Below are positions 15,585 through 23,723 of a stretch of 64,000 nucleotides of DNA, piece by piece; positions within the stretch are counted from its first letter, which is position 1; each line of letters begins with the position of its first letter. The DNA is from Jeotgalibacillus sp. S-D1 (GTDB taxonomy: Bacteria > Bacillota > Bacilli > Bacillales > Jeotgalibacillaceae). Location of the stretch: positions 744,001-808,000 of the forward strand of contig NZ_SMZR01000001.1 in NCBI RefSeq assembly GCF_004358665.1, written 5' to 3'. The translations under genes and the position numbers were made by a program. Under the pieces are notes generated by a model that did not search any database, was not told where the DNA came from, and saw nothing but the letters and a program-made list of their open reading frames with translations.

Positions 15585-16034
15585 TTGGAAGATTTGAAAG
15601 AACAGAAAAATTTTTATCACACTTTACGTTCAAAAATAAACAATTGGTTGGAAACAAAAACGGGGAAAAATCATAAGTATGCTAAATATCTGTTGTTTGC
15701 ACCCGATATTTTTTATTTGCTGATTAATGTGGTGAGAGATAAAAGAGTCTCAACAAAAGACAAAGCGATAGCCGCAGGAGCAATTGGCTATTTTATTCTG
15801 CCATTTGACCTTATACCGGAGGGGCTTATTGGCCCTGGAGGGTATATTGATGATTTGATCGTTGCGTCGTTTGTATTGCAATCCATCGTCAATAACCTGT
15901 CTCCGGATATTATACAAGATCACTGGGCAGGGGATGAGGATGGACTGGTAATAATAAACAAAGCAGCAGGTCTCTCCGAAAAAGTGATGGGTAAAGGCGT
16001 CCTGCCAAAAATAATAAAGAAATTCAGAAAATAA
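15585..16034 (+). CDS. DUF1232 (YkvA-like) membrane-associated protein
   Basis: This 149-residue protein has the DUF1232 core KDKAIAAGAIGYFILPFDLIPEG followed by GYIDDLIVASFVL (about 62-105), a short amphipathic or hydrophobic hairpin that probably associates with the membrane. The start is TTG at 15585, eight bases after AGGAGG, with no better in-frame ATG nearby. Function is unknown in the family. Confidence 0.85.
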   Translation: MEDLKEQKNFYHTLRSKINNWLETKTGKNHKYAKYLLFAPDIFYLLINVVRDKRVSTKDKAIAAGAIGYFILPFDLIPEGLIGPGGYIDDLIVASFVLQSIVNNLSPDIIQDHWAGDEDGLVIINKAAGLSEKVMGKGVLPKIIKKFRK

Positions 16035-16068
16035 TAAAAGACCTTGCGTAAATGCAAGGTCTTTTATT
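16033..16068. terminator. Bidirectional terminator
   Basis: AATAAAAGACCTTGC pairs perfectly with GCAAGGTCTTTTATT, between the DUF1232 gene and the converging ABC-F gene. Confidence 0.9.
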
Positions 16069-16075
16069 ATAACAG

Positions 16076-17677
16076 TTAAGATACTTTTGATTTGTTCCAT
16101 TCAAGAAACTCATCGTAAGTTAATTGCTTGTCAGTGATGCCGCCGTCTTTAATATCAATTATACGGTTGGCAACAGTTTGAACAAATTGATGGTCATGTG
16201 AAGTAAAGATCATCGCGCCTTTATAATTGATTAGTCCATTGTTAAGCGCAGTAATTGACTCTAGGTCTAAATGGTTGGTTGGTTCGTCAAGCAAAAGCAC
16301 ATTTGCCTGCTTTAACATCATACGGGACAGCATGCAGCGAACTTTCTCTCCACCGGATAAAACATTAGGCTTTTTGCGGACTTCTTCACCGGAAAACAGC
16401 ATTCTGCCCAAGAATCCGCGCAAAAATGTTTCGCTTTGGTCATTAGGTGAATACTGGCGAAGCCAATCAACCAAGTCTGATTCATTGCCCGTAAAATACT
16501 CACCATTATCATGCGGGAAGTATGCTTGTGATGTTGTAATACCCCATTTAAAGCTTCCGCTGTCGGGTTCGATCTCACCTGTTAAGATTCTCATTAATGT
16601 CGTTTTTGCAATTTCATCCGTACCGACTAATGCAATCTTATCTTCTTTATTCATTGTAAAACTAATGTTATCTAACACTTTAACACCATCAATGGTTTTA
16701 GAAAGATCTTTTACTTGAAGAACATCATTGCCGATTTCACGTTCAATTTCAAAATTGACAAATGGATACTTCCGGGAAGATGGCTTAATATCATCAAGAG
16801 AAATTTTTTCAAGTGATTTCTTACGGGAAGTAGCCTGTTTGGATTTAGAAGCATTTGCACTAAACCTTGCTACAAAGGCTTGAAGCTCTTTAATTTTTTC
16901 TTCTTTTTTCTTGTTTTGATCATGCATCATTTTTTGTGCCAGCTGGCTTGACTCATACCAGAAATCATAGTTGCCGACATATACCTGGATCTTGCTAAAA
17001 TCAAGATCTGCGATGTGTGTACACACGGTATTCAAGAAATGGCGGTCATGGGATACGACAATAACGGTATTTTCAAAGTTGATCAGGAAGTCTTCCAGCC
17101 ATTGAATCGCTTGAATATCAAGACCATTGGTCGGCTCATCAAGCAAAAGAACATCAGGTTTGCCAAATAATGCTTGTGCTAAAAGGGTCTTCACTTTTTC
17201 AGAACCTGTCAGCTCAGACATTTTCTTTGTGAACATTGATTCCTGAATCCCAAGACCCTGAAGAAGAATAGCTGCTTCAGATTCAGCTTCCCAGCCGTTC
17301 ATTTCAGCAAATTCGCCTTCAAGCTCTGCTGCTTTGATACCATCTTCGTCAGAGAAATCCTCTTTCATATAGATGGCATTTTTCTCCTGCATCACTTCAA
17401 AAAGTCTTGCATGTCCCATCAATACGACATTCATAACTTCCTGCTCTTCGTATTCGAAGTGGTTTTGCTTTAAGACGGCAAGCCGTTCATTAGGTCCTAA
17501 TGACACATTGCCGGTCTGCGCTTCTATTTCACCAGATAAAATTTTAAGAAACGTTGATTTCCCCGCTCCATTTGCACCAATCAACCCGTAGCAATTCCCT
17601 GGGTTAAACTTAATATTAACATCTTCAAACAGCTTCCGATCACCAAATCGCAAGCTGACATCAGTAACTTGAATCAT
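16076..17677 (-). CDS. ykpA: ABC-F family ATPase (YkpA/YbiT-like)
   Basis: This soluble protein has two ABC ATPase domains without membrane helices and belongs to the ribosome-associated ABC-F family. Domain 1 has Walker A GANGAGKS (34-41), signature LTGSEKVK and Walker B VLLLDEPTNGLD. A basic linker (about 245-295) with ARFSANASKSKQATSRKKSL follows, then domain 2 with GTDEIAKTT in place of a classic Walker A, signature LSGGEKV and LLLDEPTNHLD. The 533-residue length matches YkpA. The odd motifs are, as I recall, typical of this subgroup. A role in translation is inferred from the family. Confidence 0.88.
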   Translation of the reverse strand: MIQVTDVSLRFGDRKLFEDVNIKFNPGNCYGLIGANGAGKSTFLKILSGEIEAQTGNVSLGPNERLAVLKQNHFEYEEQEVMNVVLMGHARLFEVMQEKNAIYMKEDFSDEDGIKAAELEGEFAEMNGWEAESEAAILLQGLGIQESMFTKKMSELTGSEKVKTLLAQALFGKPDVLLLDEPTNGLDIQAIQWLEDFLINFENTVIVVSHDRHFLNTVCTHIADLDFSKIQVYVGNYDFWYESSQLAQKMMHDQNKKKEEKIKELQAFVARFSANASKSKQATSRKKSLEKISLDDIKPSSRKYPFVNFEIEREIGNDVLQVKDLSKTIDGVKVLDNISFTMNKEDKIALVGTDEIAKTTLMRILTGEIEPDSGSFKWGITTSQAYFPHDNGEYFTGNESDLVDWLRQYSPNDQSETFLRGFLGRMLFSGEEVRKKPNVLSGGEKVRCMLSRMMLKQANVLLLDEPTNHLDLESITALNNGLINYKGAMIFTSHDHQFVQTVANRIIDIKDGGITDKQLTYDEFLEWNKSKVS

Positions 17678-17769
17678 TTAATTTCCCTCCATAACACATA
17701 CGTATCAATGAATTATATCATTAAAGATATTATTTTGCTTGTAAATCGTACGGAAAAACGAAAGATTAA

Positions 17770-17790
17770 TTATCTTGAATTAAAGTATTA
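17770..17790. promoter_or_regulatory. Possible MhqR-type operator upstream of the MhqD-like gene
   Basis: TTATCTTGAATTAAAGTATTA is an imperfect palindrome resembling, from memory, the MhqR operator core (TATCTCGAATTCGAGATA). It lies about 100 bp before the esterase start. The match is partial. Confidence 0.3.
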
Positions 17791-17822
17791 TAAATTTGAA
17801 ATAATAACACCATCCAAGTACA

Positions 17823-17874
17823 ATTAGTTATAAGGTAAAGAATGAAAGATTAGTTATAAGGTAAAGAATGAAAG
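17823..17874 (+). repeat. Perfect 26-bp tandem duplication in the mhqD-like leader
   Basis: The 26-bp unit beginning ATTAGTTATAAGG and ending AATGAAAG occurs twice head to tail (17823-17848 and 17849-17874) with no mismatch. The second copy supplies the start of the AAAGGA ribosome site. Confidence 0.95.
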
Positions 17875-17886
17875 GACTGATTGTTA

Positions 17887-18489
17887 ATGAAACACATTTT
17901 TAAGAAGGGTTCACCAAGTAAACCTGTACTGCTGCTGTTACACGGAACAGGAGGGACCGAACAGGATCTGCTTCCCCTGGCCGACTTAATTGATCCTGAG
18001 GCAAGTGTACTCAGTGTTCGTGGAAATGTATCTGAAAACGGCATGCCACGATTTTTTAAAAGGCTTGCTGAAGGAATATTTGATTTAGAGGATCTGGCCG
18101 TTCGCACAGAGGAACTTTACGACTTTATTGGGCAGGCAGCAGATAAATACGGGTTCGACCGAAATAATGTTCTGGCAATCGGTTATTCAAATGGTGCCAA
18201 TATTGCCGGCAGTTTATTATTCCATTATGAAAACGCATTGAAAGGGGCGATTTTGCATCATCCAATGGTGCCCCTCAGAGATAAAAAGCTGCCTGATCTG
18301 ACAAATGTCCCTGTATTTATTACAGCAGGAATCAATGATCCGATCTGCCCTCCCGAGGAAACGAACGAGCTGGAGTCGTTATTAAAAGGTGCCGGAGCTG
18401 CAACTGAAGTATATTGGCACAAAAATGGCCATCAGCTGACACAGGACGAAGTACAAGAGGCTCAACTATGGTATAAAAAACAGAATTAA
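17887..18489 (+). CDS. mhqD: Alpha/beta hydrolase, carboxylesterase (MhqD-like)
   Basis: This 200-residue cytoplasmic esterase of the phospholipase/carboxylesterase group has the oxyanion motif LLLHGTGGTEQDLLPLA, the nucleophile elbow GYSNG (about residue 100), acid Asp in GINDPICPP and His in GHQLTQDE. It resembles B. subtilis MhqD, which belongs to the MhqR regulon induced by quinones and catechols. ATG at 17887 is chosen with AAAGGA ten bases upstream. A tandem duplication lies directly in front. Confidence 0.8.
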   Translation: MKHIFKKGSPSKPVLLLLHGTGGTEQDLLPLADLIDPEASVLSVRGNVSENGMPRFFKRLAEGIFDLEDLAVRTEELYDFIGQAADKYGFDRNNVLAIGYSNGANIAGSLLFHYENALKGAILHHPMVPLRDKKLPDLTNVPVFITAGINDPICPPEETNELESLLKGAGAATEVYWHKNGHQLTQDEVQEAQLWYKKQN

Positions 18490-18802
18490 TCATCAAAGAA
18501 AGCCTGACCTCAGCATGAGTGTTCAGGTTTTTTTACATTATAGAAGTGTAATGTAAAAAAAATAGAACAAATGTTCTGTTTTGTAAAAACCGCACTTTTT
18601 ATTAAAAATATAGATAATTAGCGAACATTATTTCGTTTCTATACTAATTCTATCCCGATTTTCATAGAATAGTTAAGTGATTCTGTATCATATTTATGAA
18701 GTGATCACACACAGGGAACATATGATCGTTATAAGTAGCCTCATGACATGTAATGTGGTAAAATTAAGTAAAGGATCTATGATTTGGAGATGGGGGAGAT
18801 GC
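18490..18802 (+). other. 313-bp intergenic region with clustered LexA-like boxes
   Basis: No gene is evident. A weak hairpin (CCTGA/TCAGG plus TTTTTTT, to 18535) probably ends the esterase transcript. Further on lie AGAACAAATGTTCT (18564-18577, perfect GAAC-N4-GTTC core), CGAACATTATTTCG (18622-18635, one mismatch to CGAAC-N4-GTTCG) and GGAACATATGATCG (18716-18729, two mismatches). These resemble the Bacillus SOS box and precede the PadR gene. Confidence 0.5.
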
Positions 18803-19186
18803 ATGATGAGCAATAAAAACAACCCGAAAAAATTTGCCCTTAATATGAGCGCTTCTCAATTCACAAAATTTTATATTCTTCATTTGTTATCCATCCAGCA
18901 TTCAGGCATGATCAGTGAACATTTTAAAGGGGAGTTCCGAAAAGTCGGCGGGAATTGGGAACCGGCGCCAAGCACGCTGCTCGATGCGCTCCACGATATG
19001 ACCGATGAGGGCTTTCTGCATCGAACAGATGATTATAAATCACATGAAAAAAAACGGCAAAAGGTGTACTGGTATCGATTAACGGATCAGGGGAAGGAAG
19101 AATTCAGCTTAATGAAAAAACAATTTCTTCCATTATTTGAAGAACAAAAAAGAATACTCGAAAATATTCTGAAGACGGTATATTAA
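18803..19186 (+). CDS. PadR-family transcriptional regulator
   Basis: This 127-residue winged-helix protein contains FTKFYILHLLSIQHSGMISEHFKGEF, PSTLLDALHDMTDEGFLHRTDD and VYWYRLTDQGKEEF, followed by a C-terminal dimerisation helix, as in PadR-type repressors. ATG at 18803 is preferred over in-frame codons farther upstream because GGGGGAGAT lies six bases before it. The regulated target is not adjacent, so autoregulation or a distant target is likely. The upstream region carries LexA-like sequences. Confidence 0.8.
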   Translation: MMSNKNNPKKFALNMSASQFTKFYILHLLSIQHSGMISEHFKGEFRKVGGNWEPAPSTLLDALHDMTDEGFLHRTDDYKSHEKKRQKVYWYRLTDQGKEEFSLMKKQFLPLFEEQKRILENILKTVY

Positions 19187-19220
19187 AAGGGAAAACGCAT
19201 ATGTCGTTTTCCCTTTTACT
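19185..19220. terminator. Bidirectional terminator
   Basis: AAAAGGGAAAACG pairs perfectly with CGTTTTCCCTTTT, between the PadR gene and the converging aminotransferase gene. Confidence 0.9.
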
Positions 19221-19223
19221 TTG

Positions 19224-20408
19224 TTATAAAAGTGCATGCCGTTTAAAAATTGAAAGCTTTTCTATACGCTGTGCAGCCCTAACAAGCTGTTCTTCATCCT
19301 GCACCAGCGCTATTCGCACATAACCCTCGCCGCTTGGACCAAATGCATTCCCCGGGGTTACCACGACATGGGCTTCATCCATTAACAACTGGCTGAATTC
19401 CATCGACGTCATGCCTTTTGCAACGGGCGCCCAAACAAACATTCCGCCCTCAGGTGATGGGATATCCCAGCCAAACGTTTTTGTATGAGTCAGAAACTGG
19501 TCTCTGCGGCGCTGATAAACGGTTCTTGCTTCATCTCCAAACCAGCCTCCTTCAGTCAGCGCTTTTGCTGCTGCTAGCTGAATTGGCATAAATACCCCGT
19601 AGTCAAGATTTGATTTCATCTGATTCACTGATTGAATCACTTGTTCATTTCCAGCCAAATAACCCACTCTGCAGCCTGCCATATTAAAGCTTTTGGATAA
19701 CGAATTCGTCTCAACCCCAACTTCCAGAGCTCCCGGAACAGATAAAAAGCTGATCGGTTTTTTTCCATCATAGTATAATTCGCCATAGGCAAAGTCATGA
19801 ACGATTAAGATATGATGTTTTTTGGCAAAAGTAATGGCTTCTTTATAGAAGGCTTCTGTTGCCTGGACAGGAACAGGGTTACCTGGAAAGTTTAAAATCA
19901 TAATTGACGTCTTATCGGCTACTTGTTCAGGGATAGCAGACAAATCAGGCAAAAAACCATTTTCAAAAGATAGCGGCATGTAATAAGGTGTTGCTTCAGC
20001 CATGGAAATGCCGGTTTCATACGCTGTATAACCAGGATCGGGTACGAGTATGTAATCCCCTGGATCAGCAAAGACCATAGGCAGATGAACCAACGCATCC
20101 TGCGACCCCATTGACAGCATAATTTGCGAGGCAGAATGCAAGTCAGTATCATGCTGCTCTTTATAATAAAATGCGACTGCTTCATTAAATTCTTTAATCC
20201 CTGTCAGGGTATATCCATATTGGTTTTCTTGCTTTGCCAGAGCAGAAATTGTTTCTCTAATAAATGCTGGAGGTGCAAGATCCGGACTGCCAATGCTCAA
20301 GTCAATCATGTCGGCGCCTTCACTCATTTTTTGCTGTTTGTAGGCGGCAAGCTCACTAAAAATAAGTGTCTTAAATCCTGCCATTCTTTTTGCATGTGAA
20401 AACTCCAT
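19224..20408 (-). CDS. PLP-dependent class I/II aminotransferase
   Basis: This 394-residue fold-type I aminotransferase shows DLSIGSPDLAPP near the N-terminus, ILNFPGNPVPV in the substrate region, HDFAYGELYY and the PLP-lysine segment TNSLSKSFNMAGCRVGY. It is most like LL-diaminopimelate/alanine-type aminotransferases of bacilli. The true amino acid substrate is not clear. The start chosen is ATG at 20408, because GAGGGA lies just upstream. An earlier ATG at 20423 overlaps that ribosome site. It is a stand-alone gene, divergent from the DUF4139 gene. Confidence 0.82.
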   Translation of the reverse strand: MEFSHAKRMAGFKTLIFSELAAYKQQKMSEGADMIDLSIGSPDLAPPAFIRETISALAKQENQYGYTLTGIKEFNEAVAFYYKEQHDTDLHSASQIMLSMGSQDALVHLPMVFADPGDYILVPDPGYTAYETGISMAEATPYYMPLSFENGFLPDLSAIPEQVADKTSIMILNFPGNPVPVQATEAFYKEAITFAKKHHILIVHDFAYGELYYDGKKPISFLSVPGALEVGVETNSLSKSFNMAGCRVGYLAGNEQVIQSVNQMKSNLDYGVFMPIQLAAAKALTEGGWFGDEARTVYQRRRDQFLTHTKTFGWDIPSPEGGMFVWAPVAKGMTSMEFSQLLMDEAHVVVTPGNAFGPSGEGYVRIALVQDEEQLVRAAQRIEKLSIFKRHALL

Positions 20409-20523
20409 CCAGAAATCCCTCATTTCTATGTATCGTTCATTGTGTCATTGATCTTCAACATTGTAACAAAAAGTGAGACAATAGAAAAATATCAATAATT
20501 TTGGCAGAAGGAGTGAAAGAGAG

Positions 20524-21798
20524 ATGGTACTGCCTAAAGCAAATAGTGAATCTTCCATGCATTTGGTTATTTATGAAAATAATTTCGCTGTTGTCAGGGA
20601 AAAAAGAAGCGTTCCCCATCCGCTTACTGACCGGCTTCAAATAAGTAATTTGCCGGCTAAAATTGACGAGCAAAGTGTAATTTTAAAAGGACTGAAAGTA
20701 AAAAAATGGACCATTCAACTCTCCTCTCAAATAAGTGAAGAAGCTATTTTAAAAACGCTTGAAGGTGAAATCATTTTATTTGGTCCTCATGACAGTGAAA
20801 AAAAACAGTATCAGCTTATCTCCTATACACCTGATCTCATTATCCAGAACCCGGCCACAAAGGAGCTATTGCTTAATCCCGAGGGAGAAATATCGGTTTT
20901 ATCTTTACCACTTTCAGTACATTCAAATCCTCATTATCAGTTTGACATCGACCCCAAACAAGCGCCACAGACATATGATTTAACTTATATTCTCAATGAT
21001 ATTAGCTGGCATGCCCGCTATATTGCAGTTTTAAACGGCACTGCCATGACATTGGAAGGAACAATTGTTGTAGAAAATGATACCGGTTCTCAGTTTCCTG
21101 GCGTCTCAATTCAGACTATGGCCGGTGAAACAAATCGAATGCGTGAAATAAAACCGGCTGCGTATCCTGGAGAACCTAAACTAATGGGAATGATGGAAAG
21201 TGGACAGGAAATTAGTGAAGAAGGGCAGGGGGATCTCCACCTTTATACCATTCCATACGCTGTTACGCTAAAGCCGCGGGAATCTAATGTATTTCCTTTT
21301 ATTCAATCCGTCCAATCGTACCGGATATTTTATGTGACATCTCCTTCAGTTGATCATCCGATTACGACAATAGAATGGACACATTCCAGTGCTGTACCTC
21401 TTGCTAAAGGGAAAATTACATTTTATTATGAGCACCAGAATCAACAACTGTTTGCCGGAGAGGATCTTCTTCCATATACACCAAAAGCAAAAGAGGTTCA
21501 ATTGGAATTAGGCCGGGCAGTAGACATTGACAGTGAACATGAATTAATAAAAAGTTATGCCGTTGGTGAGGATATAATAGAGGATCATGTTTTCCGCTTA
21601 ACGAATCGAAAAGAACAGGAAGCAGAACTAATTATTGAATATCCCATACATCAAAATACATGGGAATTAGTCCAGGCGTCTGAAGAAGTCTTTTATCAAT
21701 CAGCACGGTTATTGAAACTGAAAACCGTCCTTAAACCAGGTGAATCAAAAAACGTGACTTTTTCCATTAAAATAATGAAAAGAACCAAAAGATTTTAA
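20524..21798 (+). CDS. DUF4139 domain-containing protein
   Basis: This 424-residue protein has an N-terminal beta-rich DUF4140-like part (about 10-110) and a C-terminal DUF4139 region starting at TYDLTYILNDISWHARYIAVL (about 150-420), rich in beta strands. There is no signal peptide or membrane helix, so it is probably cytoplasmic. Function is unknown in the family. GAAGGAGTGAAAGAG precedes the start ATG. The next gene starts 92 bp further and may be co-transcribed. Confidence 0.75.
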   Translation: MVLPKANSESSMHLVIYENNFAVVREKRSVPHPLTDRLQISNLPAKIDEQSVILKGLKVKKWTIQLSSQISEEAILKTLEGEIILFGPHDSEKKQYQLISYTPDLIIQNPATKELLLNPEGEISVLSLPLSVHSNPHYQFDIDPKQAPQTYDLTYILNDISWHARYIAVLNGTAMTLEGTIVVENDTGSQFPGVSIQTMAGETNRMREIKPAAYPGEPKLMGMMESGQEISEEGQGDLHLYTIPYAVTLKPRESNVFPFIQSVQSYRIFYVTSPSVDHPITTIEWTHSSAVPLAKGKITFYYEHQNQQLFAGEDLLPYTPKAKEVQLELGRAVDIDSEHELIKSYAVGEDIIEDHVFRLTNRKEQEAELIIEYPIHQNTWELVQASEEVFYQSARLLKLKTVLKPGESKNVTFSIKIMKRTKRF

Positions 21799-21890
21799 GG
21801 ATTTACTCTGCATTTTCGTATGATCATATACATTTAGCCATCTTCATGATAAATTTAAGAGCATTGAGGATAAAACAGGAGGAACATGAA

Positions 21891-22754
21891 ATGTACGAAA
21901 AAGAAGAATCCATTACAGGAACCGTCCAGCGTTTAACCGTAGACCGTGAAGCGCCATTTGGCTACTACTTAATCAGAGGCTCGGAAGAATACCCACTAAA
22001 TGAATCAGAAATTACAGGGGAATTAACAGTCGGCGAAACATATGAATTCTTTTTATACGCAGACCGCAGAGGCCGTGTTGTTGCTTCGATGAACATACCG
22101 GAGATACGCAAAGGAACCTATGGCTGGGCAAAAGTGATAAAAATAAATGAGCGGGATGGAGCTGCCCTTGATATTGGCATCTCACGGGAAGTTACTGTCG
22201 TTTCAATGGACCTGCCTGCAGCGAAGCATGTATGGCCACAAGCGGGAGATTACTTGTATGTGACGCTTAGAACGGATCGGGAAGGCAATATGTTTGCCAG
22301 ACTTGCTACAGAAGAGGTTGTGCAGGTTCTTTCCACAAGAGCAGAGCCTAATCTTCATAATAAGGAATTAAAAGCGCGTCCTTATCGCCTGCTTCGTGTA
22401 GGCACATTTTTGTTAACGGAAGAAGGCTATCTTTGCTTTGTTCATGAAAGCGAGCGCTACGAAGAGCCCCGGCTTGGTGAAGAAGTAACCGTACGGATCA
22501 TTGGCGAAAAAGAAGATGGCACGTTAAACGGATCCCTTATTCCAAGAAAACAGGATAAAATGGTCGATGATGCCGGCATCATTCTGGACTATTTAAACAG
22601 CCATAACGGTGAAATGCCATTCGGGGATAAAAGCGACCCAGAAGCCATTACTGAAACATTTGGAATAAGTAAAGGGGCATTTAAGCGTGCATTAGGCAAG
22701 CTTTATAAAGAGAAGAAAATTAAGCAGGAAAATGGAAATACCTATTTAGTATAA
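21891..22754 (+). CDS. cvfB: CvfB-family S1-like RNA-binding protein (YitL)
   Basis: This 287-residue protein of the CvfB/YitL family consists of repeated S1-like OB domains and a C-terminal winged helix (GIILDYLNSHNGEMPFGDKSDPE..., KGAFKRALGKLYKEKKI). In Staphylococcus CvfB binds RNA and affects virulence gene expression. ATG at 21891 follows CAGGAGGAAC with good spacing. A more upstream in-frame start at 21846 lacks a ribosome site. A terminator follows. RNA binding is inferred from the family. Confidence 0.88.
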   Translation: MYEKEESITGTVQRLTVDREAPFGYYLIRGSEEYPLNESEITGELTVGETYEFFLYADRRGRVVASMNIPEIRKGTYGWAKVIKINERDGAALDIGISREVTVVSMDLPAAKHVWPQAGDYLYVTLRTDREGNMFARLATEEVVQVLSTRAEPNLHNKELKARPYRLLRVGTFLLTEEGYLCFVHESERYEEPRLGEEVTVRIIGEKEDGTLNGSLIPRKQDKMVDDAGIILDYLNSHNGEMPFGDKSDPEAITETFGISKGAFKRALGKLYKEKKIKQENGNTYLV

Positions 22755-22759
22755 ACTCC

Positions 22760-22790
22760 GAAGGATGAGAAAAACTCATCCTTTTTTTAA
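22760..22790 (+). terminator. Terminator of cvfB
   Basis: GGATGAG pairs with CTCATCC around AAAAA, followed by TTTTTTT. Confidence 0.9.
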
Positions 22791-22858
22791 TTGTAAAATT
22801 GAATCTAAAGCAATTTACATGTAAGCTAAACTTATTATCAGCAAAGGAGTGTGCTTTT

Positions 22859-23287
22859 GTGAAAGTGGAAATGACAAAAGACCAGTATAAAAAAATGCTT
22901 AAGGCCTTTTATTTAGGTGATTTAGTGCTTCATTCAATGAAAGAAGACAATGAAGAGAATGACGATCAATATATAAGCACTGAACAATATGTGATGTCCT
23001 TAGCTAAGGATTTTGGTTTTGAGGATTATGTTGAATACGATGAATCACTTGGCCAGTTTTTCCCAACTCCGTTAATGGAGCAGGAATTTGAGGTCAGCAT
23101 GAGAAAATATGAAGAGGAAATCCTTCCTGACCAAATCGCAGCAACCTTAGCCCGTAATGAAGTGGAGCAACGTCTTAAGCAAAACAAAATCAACAAAGAA
23201 GAAGCCATTCATTTGTTACTTGAACTGGAAGATCAATTTTTAAATCAATTGGAACAAAAAGGGTTTACGGGATTGTACATAAAATAG
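22859..23287 (+). CDS. Hypothetical acidic protein
   Basis: This 142-residue soluble, acidic, helix-rich protein contains MTKDQYKKMLKAFYLGDLVL and a C-terminal helix with LARNEVEQRLKQNKINKEEAI. The start is GTG at 22859, preceded by AAAGGAGTG. No family is recognised. The next small membrane-protein gene begins 12 bp later, so the two probably form an operon. Confidence 0.65.
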   Translation: MKVEMTKDQYKKMLKAFYLGDLVLHSMKEDNEENDDQYISTEQYVMSLAKDFGFEDYVEYDESLGQFFPTPLMEQEFEVSMRKYEEEILPDQIAATLARNEVEQRLKQNKINKEEAIHLLLELEDQFLNQLEQKGFTGLYIK

Positions 23288-23299
23288 AGGAGGCTATGT

Positions 23300-23488
23300 A
23301 TGAGATTTCAACCGGCAATGATTGCTATCAATGTTATTTTTGCGGCACTAACAGGTTTCTGGACCGTTCAAAACATTTTTCGCGGTGAATACGCAATGGC
23401 CGGATTACTTGGGATCATTTGCATCGTCAATGCGTTTATTGCCATAAGACGATACCAAATAGCCAAAATCCATGATCAAAGAAGCTGA
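23300..23488 (+). CDS. Small two-helix membrane protein
   Basis: This 62-residue protein has two hydrophobic helices (about 6-26 and 31-48) joined by a short loop with FRGEYAMAG, and a basic C-terminus. GAGGAGG precedes the ATG. It is probably co-transcribed with the preceding acidic protein. The family is not recognised. Confidence 0.65.
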   Translation: MRFQPAMIAINVIFAALTGFWTVQNIFRGEYAMAGLLGIICIVNAFIAIRRYQIAKIHDQRS

Positions 23489-23494
23489 ATCAAT

Positions 23495-23542
23495 AAAAAA
23501 CAGTAAGATTATTAATGCAGTAATTTTACTGTTTTTTTTTTT
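23495..23542 (+). terminator. Terminator
   Basis: AACAGTAA pairs with TTACTGTT across a 19-base loop, followed by a long T run, after the small membrane-protein gene. Confidence 0.75.
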
Positions 23543-23723
23543 CGTCTCAATATTAATAGTTTACTTAGGTTATGATACAGAATCAGCTTAAATAATCTAG
23601 CGTCCTATAATATATATTATGTAAACTAAAAAGAAAAAATGAAAAAGAGCCATATACTTATGACCCCTTTTACCCTATTACCATTTCTAATTCTCTATTT
23701 TTCGAAACTCTCCAAGTTACAGC

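Noticed and set aside
16227-16718. 163-codon open frame on the + strand inside the ABC-F gene
   Set aside because: It is antisense to a well-supported ABC-F ATPase with all motifs, has no ribosome site and encodes no recognisable domain.
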